A stretch of 41,556 bases of DNA. Source: Acidimicrobiia bacterium. GTDB taxonomy: Bacteria; Actinomycetota; Acidimicrobiia; Spongiisociales; JAENVV01. The position numbers and the translations under genes were made by a program. The stretch spans positions 1 to 41,556 of the forward strand of contig JAENVV010000099.1 of the NCBI GenBank assembly GCA_016650365.1, in the 5' to 3' direction. The notes beneath the pieces were generated by a model that was not told the origin of the DNA, did not search any database, and worked only from the letters and a program-made list of their open reading frames with translations. Below, one piece after another: positions 16,106-23,768 of the stretch (within the stretch, counting starts at the first letter, position 1; each line of letters begins with the position of its first letter).

Positions 16106-16828
16106 TTGCGACTTATTCGATTGGGCGCTTTCGTGGGCTGGGCTGCGATGGCATCATTTGCAGTAGCTGGCTTTGCTGCGTTCGCCCCTACCACTGGGCC
16201 AGCCGTTTCGATTGAGGCAGTGGCCGCGGTTGGGCCACAAAACGAAACCGGCGCCGTCGTTAGCGACTCGATTGTGAGCCAAGCCGACACATCAGTCGGA
16301 CTGTTGGCCGGCCGGGTGGCTGCCATGAACTTCGCCCCGGAAGTAGACCTGACCGACAGCACTGTTGCGAAGTCCCCTGACGTGAGCGCCCTGATCTCGG
16401 CCCAGGCTGCCAGCAACCGAACAACAACCACAGTCGCCTCAGCCGCCCCCCGCACGAAATTGACGACAGTCAAGGCGCCGATCACGACCGTCCCGGCGTC
16501 GTCTCCTCGTGAATACAGCAACATCCCCGCCGATGCCGCTCCGTGGCGCAGCCTGGTTGAGGCGTATTTCTCACCGGCGGACGTCGATCGAGCACTGTGG
16601 GTTATTCATTGTGAAAGCAGCGGCGATCCCAATGCCGTCCATGGTGCGTCGAACGCCTCGGGATTGTTTCAGCATCTTCCTAAATTCTGGGAAGATCGGT
16701 CGGCCAAAGCCGGGCTTGCCGGTGCCAACATCCTGGACCCCGACTCGAACGTGGCCGTCGCAGCCTGGCTGGTCTACAGCGGTGGTGGTTGGCGCCACTG
16801 GAATCCATCCGCCCATTGCTGGGGTTAG
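16106..16828 (+). CDS. Secreted transglycosylase-like (SLT/Rpf-like) protein
   Basis: The 240-residue protein has a signal peptide (about residues 1-30), a low-complexity Thr/Ala-rich linker to about residue 140 and a C-terminal lysozyme-like domain. The core reads ALWVIHCESSGDPNAV, with Glu170 the expected catalytic acid, followed by ASGLFQHLPKFW and a C-terminal GGWRHWNPSAHCWG. Cys169 and Cys238 could form a disulfide. Such domains cleave peptidoglycan glycan strands during growth or resuscitation. The start is a TTG at 16106 with only a weak AGGGCGG upstream, so the exact start is uncertain. It is followed four bases later by the helix-hairpin-helix gene. Confidence 0.8.
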   Translation: MRLIRLGAFVGWAAMASFAVAGFAAFAPTTGPAVSIEAVAAVGPQNETGAVVSDSIVSQADTSVGLLAGRVAAMNFAPEVDLTDSTVAKSPDVSALISAQAASNRTTTTVASAAPRTKLTTVKAPITTVPASSPREYSNIPADAAPWRSLVEAYFSPADVDRALWVIHCESSGDPNAVHGASNASGLFQHLPKFWEDRSAKAGLAGANILDPDSNVAVAAWLVYSGGGWRHWNPSAHCWG

Positions 16829-16832
16829 CGAG

Positions 16833-17180
16833 ATGCATTTAGCAAAAGCGGCCCGCATTATTGGCATAGTCGGTGGTATCGGCGCGGTTGCCTGGGCAAT
16901 GCGCGATCGGTTCGTAACTCTGGCGCTCAGCCGGGAGCCTGAACACCCGACCTTCACCCTGCCACCCGAGCCGCCAGACTCGGTGGCGACTGATCCTGAC
17001 GACCTAACGGTGATCGGCGGCATCGGCCCTGTGTTCGCACGGCGCCTCATGGAAGTCGGGATCGCCACCTACGAGAACCTGGCAGGGGCCACCCCGGGGC
17101 GATTGGCGGGGATCATCAACGTCACCGAAGCCCGGGCTGGCAAATGGATTGAGGATGCCGCCCGCCTCGTCAACGCCTGA
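16833..17180 (+). CDS. Membrane-anchored helix-hairpin-helix protein
   Basis: The 115-residue protein starts at the ATG at 16833, four bases after the transglycosylase stop, with a GGGG-rich stretch upstream. Residues 8-22 (RIIGIVGGIGAVAWA) may form a membrane segment. The C-terminal half carries DDLTVIGGIGPVFARRLMEV followed by a second helical pair (ATPGRLAGIINVTEARAGKW), resembling the tandem helix-hairpin-helix folds of Rad51 N-termini and DUF4332-like proteins that bind DNA or partners non-specifically. The role is unknown. The last codon and TGA are the first bases of a tandem hairpin repeat shared with the convergent permease. Confidence 0.7.
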   Translation: MHLAKAARIIGIVGGIGAVAWAMRDRFVTLALSREPEHPTFTLPPEPPDSVATDPDDLTVIGGIGPVFARRLMEVGIATYENLAGATPGRLAGIINVTEARAGKWIEDAARLVNA

Positions 17181-17231
17181 TCTACAAGATCAGGTCAAAG
17201 CCTGATCTACAAGATCAGGTCAAAGCCTGAT
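17176..17231. terminator. Tandem 25-bp repeat with two hairpins, bidirectional terminator
   Basis: A 25-bp unit occurs twice back to back (17176-17200 and 17201-17225), followed by the first six bases of a third. Each unit holds the perfect hairpin CCTGATCT-ACA-AGATCAGG. The plus-strand TGA (17178-17180) is in the first copy. The minus-strand permease TGA (17222-17220) is in the tail of the second. The structure probably terminates both genes. Confidence 0.8.
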
Positions 17232-18602
17232 ATGGGAAACCGACTCCCACTCCTCGATCTTCCATCTACCCAAACCTGAATACAAACCAAAGCCGACCAA
17301 CAGGCTGACGATCATGGCCGGGACCCCGGCCGTCCCCCAGGTTCCGGCCGCCGGAATCCGCTCCACAATCTCAATCCATGGGACCGGACCGGACGGATTG
17401 ATCCACTGTTGGATCGCAAATGCCACCACGAACGACAGCAGACCGTAGAGGTTCACCTTGCCGTATGGTCCCCCATCTGACTGGAACAAACCGTCCGTCA
17501 GGTAACGGCGGCGCCTCACCACGAAGAAGTCCGCCATAAGAATGGCGAGAAGGGGGACAAACATCGCCAGCAGAAACTTACCCACGCCGAGCAACGAACT
17601 GGCGCTGGCCAGTGACGAGGTGACGCCACCCAACCCCACTACGAGCAGAGACAGCCAGAGTGGAGCCCGGCGTAGGGTGGTGGTCGCCAGCGCCGTCGAC
17701 GCACCATATACAAACCCGAACGGTTGATCGATCTCGCCGGCCAACAGCCACGCGACCCCGATCAACAAGACCAATGGCCCGGCCGTGCCGACCAGAAAAT
17801 CGATCGAACCAGTCATCGTTCCGTCCATCTCTCCTGCCAGCCCCACGATTGCTCCCACCAGGAGCATGACGCCGAAACCAATACCAAAACCAAACCCGAC
17901 GCCCGACGTCGCGGCACTGGTGTCCTTGGCGAATCGGGCCGTATCACCGGCCAGTGGAACCCACAGCATGGTGAACATCACCACCATGTCGATCGCCAGC
18001 CAGAACTGACTCTGATCAGGAACCCGGTCGCTTAAACCTGCCAGATCGGCGCCGGAGACGACATCGACCACCATCCAGATAACCACCGCCAGAGCGATCC
18101 AGAACGTAACTCGTCGGATGAGAACCCCCGAAACCCATGACATGCCCATCCACACCAACCCGGCAACCAGGGTCGTCGCAATGGTGATCGCGACACCGGT
18201 CGAGATTGGATAGTCCACCTCACTGGCTACTCGCTCGAGGAACGCCGCCCCGATCTGAATCTCAAGAGCGGTCCAACCAATGTAAAGAAGTGCCTGAAAG
18301 GCGGAGGCCGCCCACGAGCCAACCATTCCAAGGCTCGGCCGGAACAGCAGGCCGGTCGGTACGCCCATGTCGGCGGCCATCCACCCAACCGCCGAGATAA
18401 TCGCCCCGCCGATGAGTAACCCGATCGGGACCACCAGCAATACCTGAATATAGGTAAGGCCCATCGCCTGGTCAGAACCGAGTCTGGCTCCAACGGCGAC
18501 CGCGGGAAGCCCCATACCGAGCGAGGCCCAGAGCGCCACGAAACCGGGGTTGGTGAAAAACCGCTCGCGGTTCGAGACCGGTGATAGTTCCCTACTCTCC
18601 AT
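17220..18602 (-). CDS. NCS1-like purine/cytosine permease family transporter
   Basis: The protein (460 residues from the chosen start) has about twelve membrane spans. Its features fit the nucleobase:cation symporter-1 (CodB-like) group: N-terminal FFTNPGFVALWASLGMGLPAV, GVPTGLLFRPSLGMVGSW, a Trp-rich third span and the ADFFVVRRRRYLTDGLF segment between late spans. The substrate (cytosine, purine, thiamine precursor or hydantoin) cannot be told. The ATG at 18602 is chosen because TAGGAT (18615-18610, minus) ends seven bases before it, the same arrangement as at the response-regulator gene; an ATG three codons upstream overlaps that -10. It is divergent from rlmN, the starts being 44 bases apart. 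Confidence 0.82.
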   Translation of the reverse strand: MESRELSPVSNRERFFTNPGFVALWASLGMGLPAVAVGARLGSDQAMGLTYIQVLLVVPIGLLIGGAIISAVGWMAADMGVPTGLLFRPSLGMVGSWAASAFQALLYIGWTALEIQIGAAFLERVASEVDYPISTGVAITIATTLVAGLVWMGMSWVSGVLIRRVTFWIALAVVIWMVVDVVSGADLAGLSDRVPDQSQFWLAIDMVVMFTMLWVPLAGDTARFAKDTSAATSGVGFGFGIGFGVMLLVGAIVGLAGEMDGTMTGSIDFLVGTAGPLVLLIGVAWLLAGEIDQPFGFVYGASTALATTTLRRAPLWLSLLVVGLGGVTSSLASASSLLGVGKFLLAMFVPLLAILMADFFVVRRRRYLTDGLFQSDGGPYGKVNLYGLLSFVVAFAIQQWINPSGPVPWIEIVERIPAAGTWGTAGVPAMIVSLLVGFGLYSGLGRWKIEEWESVSHIRL

Positions 18603-18646
18603 GACTGTCATCCTAGGGCCACCGGTGCGACGCCTACTATGGAAGC

Positions 18647-19711
18647 GTGCCCTATTTGGTCGACCCGGACGATCTGGGAAGTCTGTTCCCCAATGAGCCC
18701 TCATACCGGGCCGACCAGTTGCGCTCATGGCTCTATGAGCACCCCGTCCTCTCGGCCGATCAGATGACGAACCTTCCGGCACACATGCGAGATGAGATTT
18801 CCGAAAAGCTCTTCCCATTCTCGGTTGAGACCGAGCAAACTGCCGACAACGGGACGACCGTGAAGTGGCTGTTCAGAGCACCTGACGGAAACGCCATCGA
18901 GGCAGTTCTCATGGGATACCCGAAGCGCAACACCCTATGCATTTCAAGTCAAGCGGGTTGTGCGCTCGGCTGCACGTTCTGCGCAACCGGACAATTCGGA
19001 TTCGACCGGCACCTCGAACCCGGTGAGATCTATGCCCAGGTCGCATACGCCTCTGCCTACCTGGCAGCATCGCCGCTTGAGGGTTGCCCTGATCATCTGA
19101 CCAACATCGTCTATATGGGGATGGGTGAACCCCTCGCCAACTACACCCGGGTTCGGGAGTCCCTGAGAAGAATCATCGAGGTCCGGGGACTTGGCGCACG
19201 ATCCATCACGGTATCGACGGTTGGGGTGGTCCCTGGCATGCTCCGTTTGGCAGAGGAACCCTGGCAGGTAACGCTGGCCGTGAGCCTGCACGCCGCCGAC
19301 GACGAACTTCGATCCACCCTGGTGCCCCTGAACAAGCGCTATCCGATCGCCGAAGTCGAGGCGGCCGCCGCCAAGTTCTTTGACGCCAAGGGCCGACGGG
19401 TCTCTCTTGAGTGGACGCTCATCGACGGCGTGAACGATACCCTTGAGCAGGCCCGCAAACTTGCCCCGATCGCCGAACGCCTGCAATCACACGTCAACGT
19501 CATCGCCCTCAATCCCACCCCGCTCAGCCCGGACCGTCCGTCCCGACCGGAGCGAATCGAGTCCTTCATGTCGGAACTCAACCGATTGGGTGTGAATAGC
19601 ACCTTGCGCCACATGCGAGGTCAGGACATCGACGCGGCCTGCGGACAACTCCGGGCCCGGTCTGAACCCAAACGCGGCTCGGCACAACGAGTCGAAATTG
19701 GCAAGCGCTGA
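18647..19711 (+). CDS. rlmN: 23S rRNA (adenine2503-C2)-methyltransferase RlmN
   Basis: The 354-residue radical SAM enzyme methylates A2503 of 23S rRNA (and A37 of some tRNAs). The [4Fe-4S]-SAM cysteines are Cys105, Cys109 and Cys112 in GCALGCTFCATGQFGF. Downstream are NIVYMGMGEPLANY, STVGVVPGM, LAVSLHAADDELR and the C-terminal RHMRGQDIDAACGQL, whose Cys is the residue methylated during catalysis in this family. The start is a GTG six bases after TACTAT (18635-18640), without a Shine-Dalgarno, so it is probably leaderless. Promoter elements for this gene and the divergent permease lie within the same 44 bases. Confidence 0.96.
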   Translation: MPYLVDPDDLGSLFPNEPSYRADQLRSWLYEHPVLSADQMTNLPAHMRDEISEKLFPFSVETEQTADNGTTVKWLFRAPDGNAIEAVLMGYPKRNTLCISSQAGCALGCTFCATGQFGFDRHLEPGEIYAQVAYASAYLAASPLEGCPDHLTNIVYMGMGEPLANYTRVRESLRRIIEVRGLGARSITVSTVGVVPGMLRLAEEPWQVTLAVSLHAADDELRSTLVPLNKRYPIAEVEAAAAKFFDAKGRRVSLEWTLIDGVNDTLEQARKLAPIAERLQSHVNVIALNPTPLSPDRPSRPERIESFMSELNRLGVNSTLRHMRGQDIDAACGQLRARSEPKRGSAQRVEIGKR

Positions 19712-19725
19712 ATCCCGCTCAAAGC

Positions 19726-19784
19726 TTGAATTACAAACTTGTGAGACGATAGGGTACGAGGGAAGCGGGCGGTGCTTCAGGAGA
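19726..19784 (+). promoter_or_regulatory. Promoter and Shine-Dalgarno of the LysM/M23 gene
   Basis: TTGAAT (19726-19731) and TAGGGT (19750-19755) are 18 bases apart. An AGGAGA site (19779-19784) lies seven bases before the ATG at 19792. This is a leadered gene, in contrast with its leaderless neighbours. Confidence 0.5.
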
Positions 19785-19791
19785 CAAGTTC

Positions 19792-20763
19792 ATGCTCGCA
19801 TACCTCAAACGGCTGATCGTTGATCGCCGTCCCGTTGCCGCTTTCATAGTGCTGTGCCTGTCGGTTCTGGCCGCTGCGTCCGGGTACACAGTTAGAGCCG
19901 GCGACACGTTGTCGCAGATCGCCTCAAGCAACGGCGTGACCACGGCTGCCCTGGCATCGGCAAATGGTATCAGCGACCCGAACAAGATCTGGGTCGGGCA
20001 AGTCCTCCAGGTGCCGACGAGTTCGGCCAATTCGAGCGCCGCGGCGGTCGTGTACGTCGTGCAACCAGGCGAATCGCTCGGCGAGATCGCCCGGAAGTTC
20101 AAGACCACGGTGTCAGCAATCAGCACACTCAACGGCATCACCAACCCGAATGTCGTCTACGCCGGCACTCGCCTGAGGGTAAGTGGAGAACCCGTCGTGG
20201 CGGCACCTTCCCCGACCGCCACCAGTTCTGCCACCCACACTGTCAAGGCGGGCGAAAGCCTCTCCCAGATCGCCGCCAAGTACAGTATGAAATCCAGTGA
20301 CCTTGCCAGCACCAACGCGATTACCAACCCGGACCGCATCTACGTTGGTCAGGTTCTCAAGGTAAGCGGCACCGGAGGGTTTGTATGCCCCGTCCCCGGT
20401 GCAACGTTCTTCAATGACTGGGGTTTTCCCCGCTCAGACAGTCGTTACCACGAGGGAAACGACTTGTTCGCGCCCCGCGGAACTCCGGTTCTGGCACCGG
20501 TCAGCGGATTTGTCCATCAAATCGAGGGGACCATCGGCGGCATTCAGTTCAGACTCGAAGGCGATAACGGGAATAGGTACATCGGAACGCACATGGACAG
20601 CTTCGGCAAGTCAGGCCAGGTCGTAGCCGGCGAGGTCATCGGATACGTTGGCGACTCCGGCAACGCCAAGGGCTCCAACCCCCACCTGCACTTCGAGATC
20701 GCCCTGAACCGCACCGAAACCGTCAACCCGTATCCCTATCTGGTACCAGCCTGTAAGGGGTAG
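19792..20763 (+). CDS. Secreted LysM/M23 peptidoglycan endopeptidase
   Basis: The 323-residue protein has a signal peptide (about residues 1-35). Three LysM peptidoglycan-binding modules follow, each beginning (Y/H)xVxxGxxLxxIA: about residues 38-82, 85-131 and 148-191. A C-terminal M23 metallopeptidase domain has HEGNDLFAPRGTPV and NPHLHFEIAL. The zinc ligands expected for the family (His and Asp of HxxxD, His of HLHFE) are present, so it should be active against cell-wall cross-bridges. It has a strong Shine-Dalgarno and its own promoter-like sequence. It could take part in daughter-cell separation or wall growth. Confidence 0.93.
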   Translation: MLAYLKRLIVDRRPVAAFIVLCLSVLAAASGYTVRAGDTLSQIASSNGVTTAALASANGISDPNKIWVGQVLQVPTSSANSSAAAVVYVVQPGESLGEIARKFKTTVSAISTLNGITNPNVVYAGTRLRVSGEPVVAAPSPTATSSATHTVKAGESLSQIAAKYSMKSSDLASTNAITNPDRIYVGQVLKVSGTGGFVCPVPGATFFNDWGFPRSDSRYHEGNDLFAPRGTPVLAPVSGFVHQIEGTIGGIQFRLEGDNGNRYIGTHMDSFGKSGQVVAGEVIGYVGDSGNAKGSNPHLHFEIALNRTETVNPYPYLVPACKG

Positions 20764-20783
20764 CCGGGTAGGCTGGCTGCCAG

Positions 20784-21836
20784 ATGGCCGCACAAGAACT
20801 CATCCCGGTTCGGACCGACGAACGCTTCGACACCGCAGTGGTCGCGGCGTATCTGTCAGATCGACTTGATATCGATCACGGTGAACTGACGGTTCGCCAA
20901 TTCGCCGGCGGCCATGCCAACCTGACCTATCTGCTGCGCTATTCCGATGGCGCCGAATACGTGCTTCGACGCCCTCCACTCGGACCGGTCGCTCCCGGCT
21001 CGCACGACATGGCCAGAGAACATGGCGTTCTCAAGGGTCTGTGGAGAGCGTTCCCCCAGGCGCCCCGCAGCTATTTGTTGTGTGAGGACCTGACCATCAT
21101 CGGCAGCCCATTTTTTGTGATGGAGCGCAAGAACGGAATAGTCATTCGCCGCGAAGTCCCTGACGGCTTTGGGGGCGGTCAGGACCCGACCGCCAATCGG
21201 AAGTTATCCGAAGTCGTCATTGACACGCTGGTCGACTTCCATTCGGTGGCACCGGCTGATGCCGGGCTTGCAGATCTTGGACACCCCGAAGGGTTTCTGG
21301 AACGCCAGGTAGAAGGCTGGGCACAACGCTGGCACGGATCCAAGGAACACGACTGGGCTGTGGCCGACGAATTGATCACCTGGCTCCGAGCCGAGTTGCC
21401 TGCCTCTCCTCCGCCAGCCTTGGTCCACAACGACTGGCGCCTCGACAACATGGCCGTCTCGCCGAGCGATCCCGGCGTGTGCGTTGCCGTATACGACTGG
21501 GACATGTGTACTCAGGGAGACCCGCTGGCCGACCTAGGAACGTTGCTGTCGGTTTGGTATGACGAGGACGAAGCCCCCAGCGCCCTCAACCCGATGCCAA
21601 CCGGCGCACCGGGATTCATGGACCGGCGCGCCGCGATTGAGCGGTATGCACGACGGTCTCGAATCGACCCCGACACCGTTGACTATTACGTCGTATTCGG
21701 TTCGTTCAAGATGGCTGTGATCGTCCAGCAAATCTACATTCGATATGTGCGGGGACAGACCAAGGACGATCGTTTCGCGGTCATGGGCGACGCCGCGAGA
21801 CACCTGATGGAGCTAGCCCTCGCCCGCCGAACCTGA
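20784..21836 (+). CDS. APH-family phosphotransferase (ACAD10/11 N-terminal-like)
   Basis: The 350-residue protein has the kinase-like fold of the aminoglycoside phosphotransferase family: FAGGHANLTYLLRYSDGAEYVLRRPP near the N-terminus, the catalytic loop VHNDWRLDNMAV and the metal-binding VYDWDMCTQGDPLADLG. This variant is widespread in actinobacteria and resembles the N-terminal part of ACAD10/11, which phosphorylates 4-hydroxyacyl-CoAs. An antibiotic-resistance role is unlikely. TAGGCT (20769-20774) lies nine bases before the ATG, with no Shine-Dalgarno. The last 24 bases overlap the convergent methyltransferase gene. Confidence 0.85.
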   Translation: MAAQELIPVRTDERFDTAVVAAYLSDRLDIDHGELTVRQFAGGHANLTYLLRYSDGAEYVLRRPPLGPVAPGSHDMAREHGVLKGLWRAFPQAPRSYLLCEDLTIIGSPFFVMERKNGIVIRREVPDGFGGGQDPTANRKLSEVVIDTLVDFHSVAPADAGLADLGHPEGFLERQVEGWAQRWHGSKEHDWAVADELITWLRAELPASPPPALVHNDWRLDNMAVSPSDPGVCVAVYDWDMCTQGDPLADLGTLLSVWYDEDEAPSALNPMPTGAPGFMDRRAAIERYARRSRIDPDTVDYYVVFGSFKMAVIVQQIYIRYVRGQTKDDRFAVMGDAARHLMELALARRT

Positions 21837-22640
21837 AGCCAGACGCACCCTGGCGATCGCCACGGCCTCCTCGTTCGTATCGACATACAAGAACTCCCGG
21901 CCGAGTTGTTGAGTAGCGACGGCCGTGGTCCCCGATCCGCCGAAAAAGTCGGCCACCAGGTCACCTTCGTTTGAGGACGCACGGATGATTCGCTCCACAA
22001 GTCCGAGAGGCTTCTGAGTGGGATAGCCAGTACGTTCCTTCGAGCTCGTTGGCACAATCGTCATCCACCACACGTCGGTGGGAAGTTTGCCGATGGCAGC
22101 CTTCTCGGGTCCGACCAGGCCCGGAGCCATATACGGAATCCGGTCGATGTCATGGCGATTGAACGTCCACGTCGACCCCTTGGCATACCAGAGAATGTTG
22201 TCATGCTTTCGAGGCCATCGGTCCCTGTGACGCCCGCCATAGTCATACGCCCAGATGATCTCGTTGAGAAATCGTTCGGCGCCGAATATCTCATCCATCA
22301 TCAGCCGGATGTGGTGGACGGCATGGAAGTCAACATGGACGTATATCGAACCGTCGGGCGCCAGGACGCGGTGCATCTCAATGAGACGAACTCGCAAGAA
22401 GGCAAGGTAATCGTCGAGGGGCATGTCATCGCGGTACGCCAGCTCGGAAACGGTTTCATACTGGTAGGTCCGACCACCGAAGCCCGAGCGAGTTGCCTCG
22501 CCAGACCCCGTCTTGATCCGTCGATGAGTACGAACCTGCCCGGTCCCGAAGGGTGGGTCGATATAGATGAGGTTAATCGAACCGTCAGGTAGCGATTCAA
22601 GAACGGCGAGGTTCTCGCCATGAATAATCTTACCGGCCAT
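21813..22640 (-). CDS. Orphan beta-class DNA methyltransferase
   Basis: The 275-residue protein has the catalytic motif IYIDPPFGTG near the N-terminus and the SAM-binding motif VADFFGGSGTTAVAT near the C-terminus, the order of beta-class adenine-N6 or cytosine-N4 methyltransferases; DPPF favours N6-adenine. TGYPTQKPLGLVERII before the second motif is also typical. No restriction enzyme is near, so it is a solitary methyltransferase, perhaps with a regulatory or cell-cycle role. Its target is unknown. It follows infA by 24 bases on the same strand, and CATACT (22654-22649) lies eight bases before the ATG. It overlaps the phosphotransferase gene by 24 bases tail to tail. Confidence 0.88.
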   Translation of the reverse strand: MAGKIIHGENLAVLESLPDGSINLIYIDPPFGTGQVRTHRRIKTGSGEATRSGFGGRTYQYETVSELAYRDDMPLDDYLAFLRVRLIEMHRVLAPDGSIYVHVDFHAVHHIRLMMDEIFGAERFLNEIIWAYDYGGRHRDRWPRKHDNILWYAKGSTWTFNRHDIDRIPYMAPGLVGPEKAAIGKLPTDVWWMTIVPTSSKERTGYPTQKPLGLVERIIRASSNEGDLVADFFGGSGTTAVATQQLGREFLYVDTNEEAVAIARVRLASGSAGEG

Positions 22641-22664
22641 AGCCGGGCAGTATGGCAGACAGGC

Positions 22665-22889
22665 TTACTTGTAACGCCAGACGATCCGACCGCGGGTCGG
22701 GTCATAGGCAGACAGCTCTACGTCGACACGGTCTCCTGGCAGAATCCTGATGTAACGACCCCGACGCATTTTGCCTGCGGCCCGCGCCAAGACTTCGAGT
22801 CCACCGTCGACTTCAACCCGAAACGTCGCGTTGGGCAGTGTCTCCACGACCACACCCTGGACCCGAATTACGTCTTCTTGCTTTGCCAC
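22665..22889 (-). CDS. infA: Translation initiation factor IF-1
   Basis: The 74-residue single OB-fold protein begins [20 protein letters not shown] and ends with [11 protein letters not shown], matching IF-1, which binds the ribosomal A site during initiation. The start is GTG at 22889 with GGAG five bases upstream. It is not in the usual ribosomal-protein (rpmJ-rpsM) cluster here. It sits between an LppM-like lipoprotein and an orphan methyltransferase on the same strand. Confidence 0.96.
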   Translation of the reverse strand: MAKQEDVIRVQGVVVETLPNATFRVEVDGGLEVLARAAGKMRRGRYIRILPGDRVDVELSAYDPTRGRIVWRYK

Positions 22890-22915
22890 TCATGCTCCAG
22901 AAAATTGATTGCAAC

Positions 22916-23641
22916 CTATATGGTAGGTGATTCGAACGGGCCGTCCGCCGGTGGGGCGTCCGGCGAGGGTTTCGACATGCGATTCCGCACAAGCACTACC
23001 CCACCTCCAAGGAGGGCCAGTAACAGAATCACGCCAATCGTCACCGGAGCCCAATCCGTCGCAACCCGTGAGGTCGCTGAAATGGTCTTGCCTGAGTCAT
23101 CGATGCCGATCTCCCACACGAGGGTGCCATCTTCACGCACCACATCGGCATTGTTGTCCACGACGTCGCCTGGCATATGGACCGCAAGGACAATATCAAA
23201 GAAGTCGTCGAACGTATCCGCGGTTATGAACCCACCCAGACCTTCGGCGGCCGCGCTGAGATCGCCAATTGTGGCTGTGTAGCGATACTCGTTGCCTTCT
23301 CGAACGACGGTCACGTCGGTCGCCAGGCCGGCGGCGGTCGCATCTTGAAGGACCGTATTCAGTTCATCGATATCGGCGAAGTCTCGGACCGCTCTGGCAC
23401 CGGCCAGATCGTCTACGACGAGATCCTCCACGACAAATCCCTCCGGAACTCCCCCGGCCAGTTCAAACGCGCCGGCAGCGTCCTCGAATCCCGTAAGAGT
23501 TCTCAGTTCTTCGTCGAGTAGGACATCGAGAACGATTTGGCCGGAGCCGTCGTCCTCGATCCGGGTGGTTTGATCGACCTTCACCTGACACGCTGATCCG
23601 AGGAGAGCAAGCAGAAGGAGAGGCAAAAGAGTTCGGCGCAT
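22916..23641 (-). CDS. LppM-like exported protein with C-terminal membrane span
   Basis: The 241-residue protein has a secretion signal ending LLLLALLGSAC, with Cys18 a possible lipidation site; the -3 residue is Gly, so the lipobox is not ideal. A beta-rich domain (residues 19-185) opens with KVDQTTRIEDDGSGQIVLDV. A single span (about residues 192-213) and a Pro-rich tail follow. This layout matches the LppM (DUF3153) family of actinobacteria, linked in mycobacteria to phosphatidylinositol-mannoside surface properties. TAACTT (23653-23648) lies six bases before the ATG. The family call rests on architecture and the DGSG start. Confidence 0.7.
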   Translation of the reverse strand: MRRTLLPLLLLALLGSACQVKVDQTTRIEDDGSGQIVLDVLLDEELRTLTGFEDAAGAFELAGGVPEGFVVEDLVVDDLAGARAVRDFADIDELNTVLQDATAAGLATDVTVVREGNEYRYTATIGDLSAAAEGLGGFITADTFDDFFDIVLAVHMPGDVVDNNADVVREDGTLVWEIGIDDSGKTISATSRVATDWAPVTIGVILLLALLGGGVVLVRNRMSKPSPDAPPADGPFESPTI

Positions 23642-23709
23642 GCCCTCAAGTTAGCCGGACGAACCCTGGTTGGGAGATTGCCAGAGGCTGACGGCCGGAT
23701 GCTCGAATG

Positions 23710-23721
23710 ATGACTAGTCAT
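23710..23721. promoter_or_regulatory. 12-bp palindrome upstream of the subtilase
   Basis: ATGACTAGTCAT is perfectly self-complementary and lies 47 bases before the subtilase ATG. The inner ten bases recur at 25621-25630, at the start of the subtilase remnant. It may be a regulator site or a relic of duplication. Confidence 0.35.
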
Positions 23722-23768
23722 TGTGCGTTGCTCAAGGATGGTTCGCGGGAGATCGCGGAGAGTGACCG

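Noticed and set aside
16509-16832. N-terminal extension of the helix-hairpin-helix frame
   Set aside because: It overlaps the transglycosylase gene in another frame; the ATG at 16833 right after that stop is the natural start.
18603-18818. N-terminal extension of the permease across rlmN
   Set aside because: Antisense to the rlmN 5' end, full of Arg/Gly/Pro, and upstream of the promoter-like TAGGAT; the membrane protein begins at about 18602.
20784-21836. Aminoglycoside resistance gene
   Set aside because: The fold is shared, but the sequence resembles the widespread ACAD10/11-like metabolic branch rather than resistance enzymes.
21813-22889. Restriction-modification system
   Set aside because: No endonuclease-like gene lies next to the methyltransferase; neighbours are infA and a phosphotransferase.
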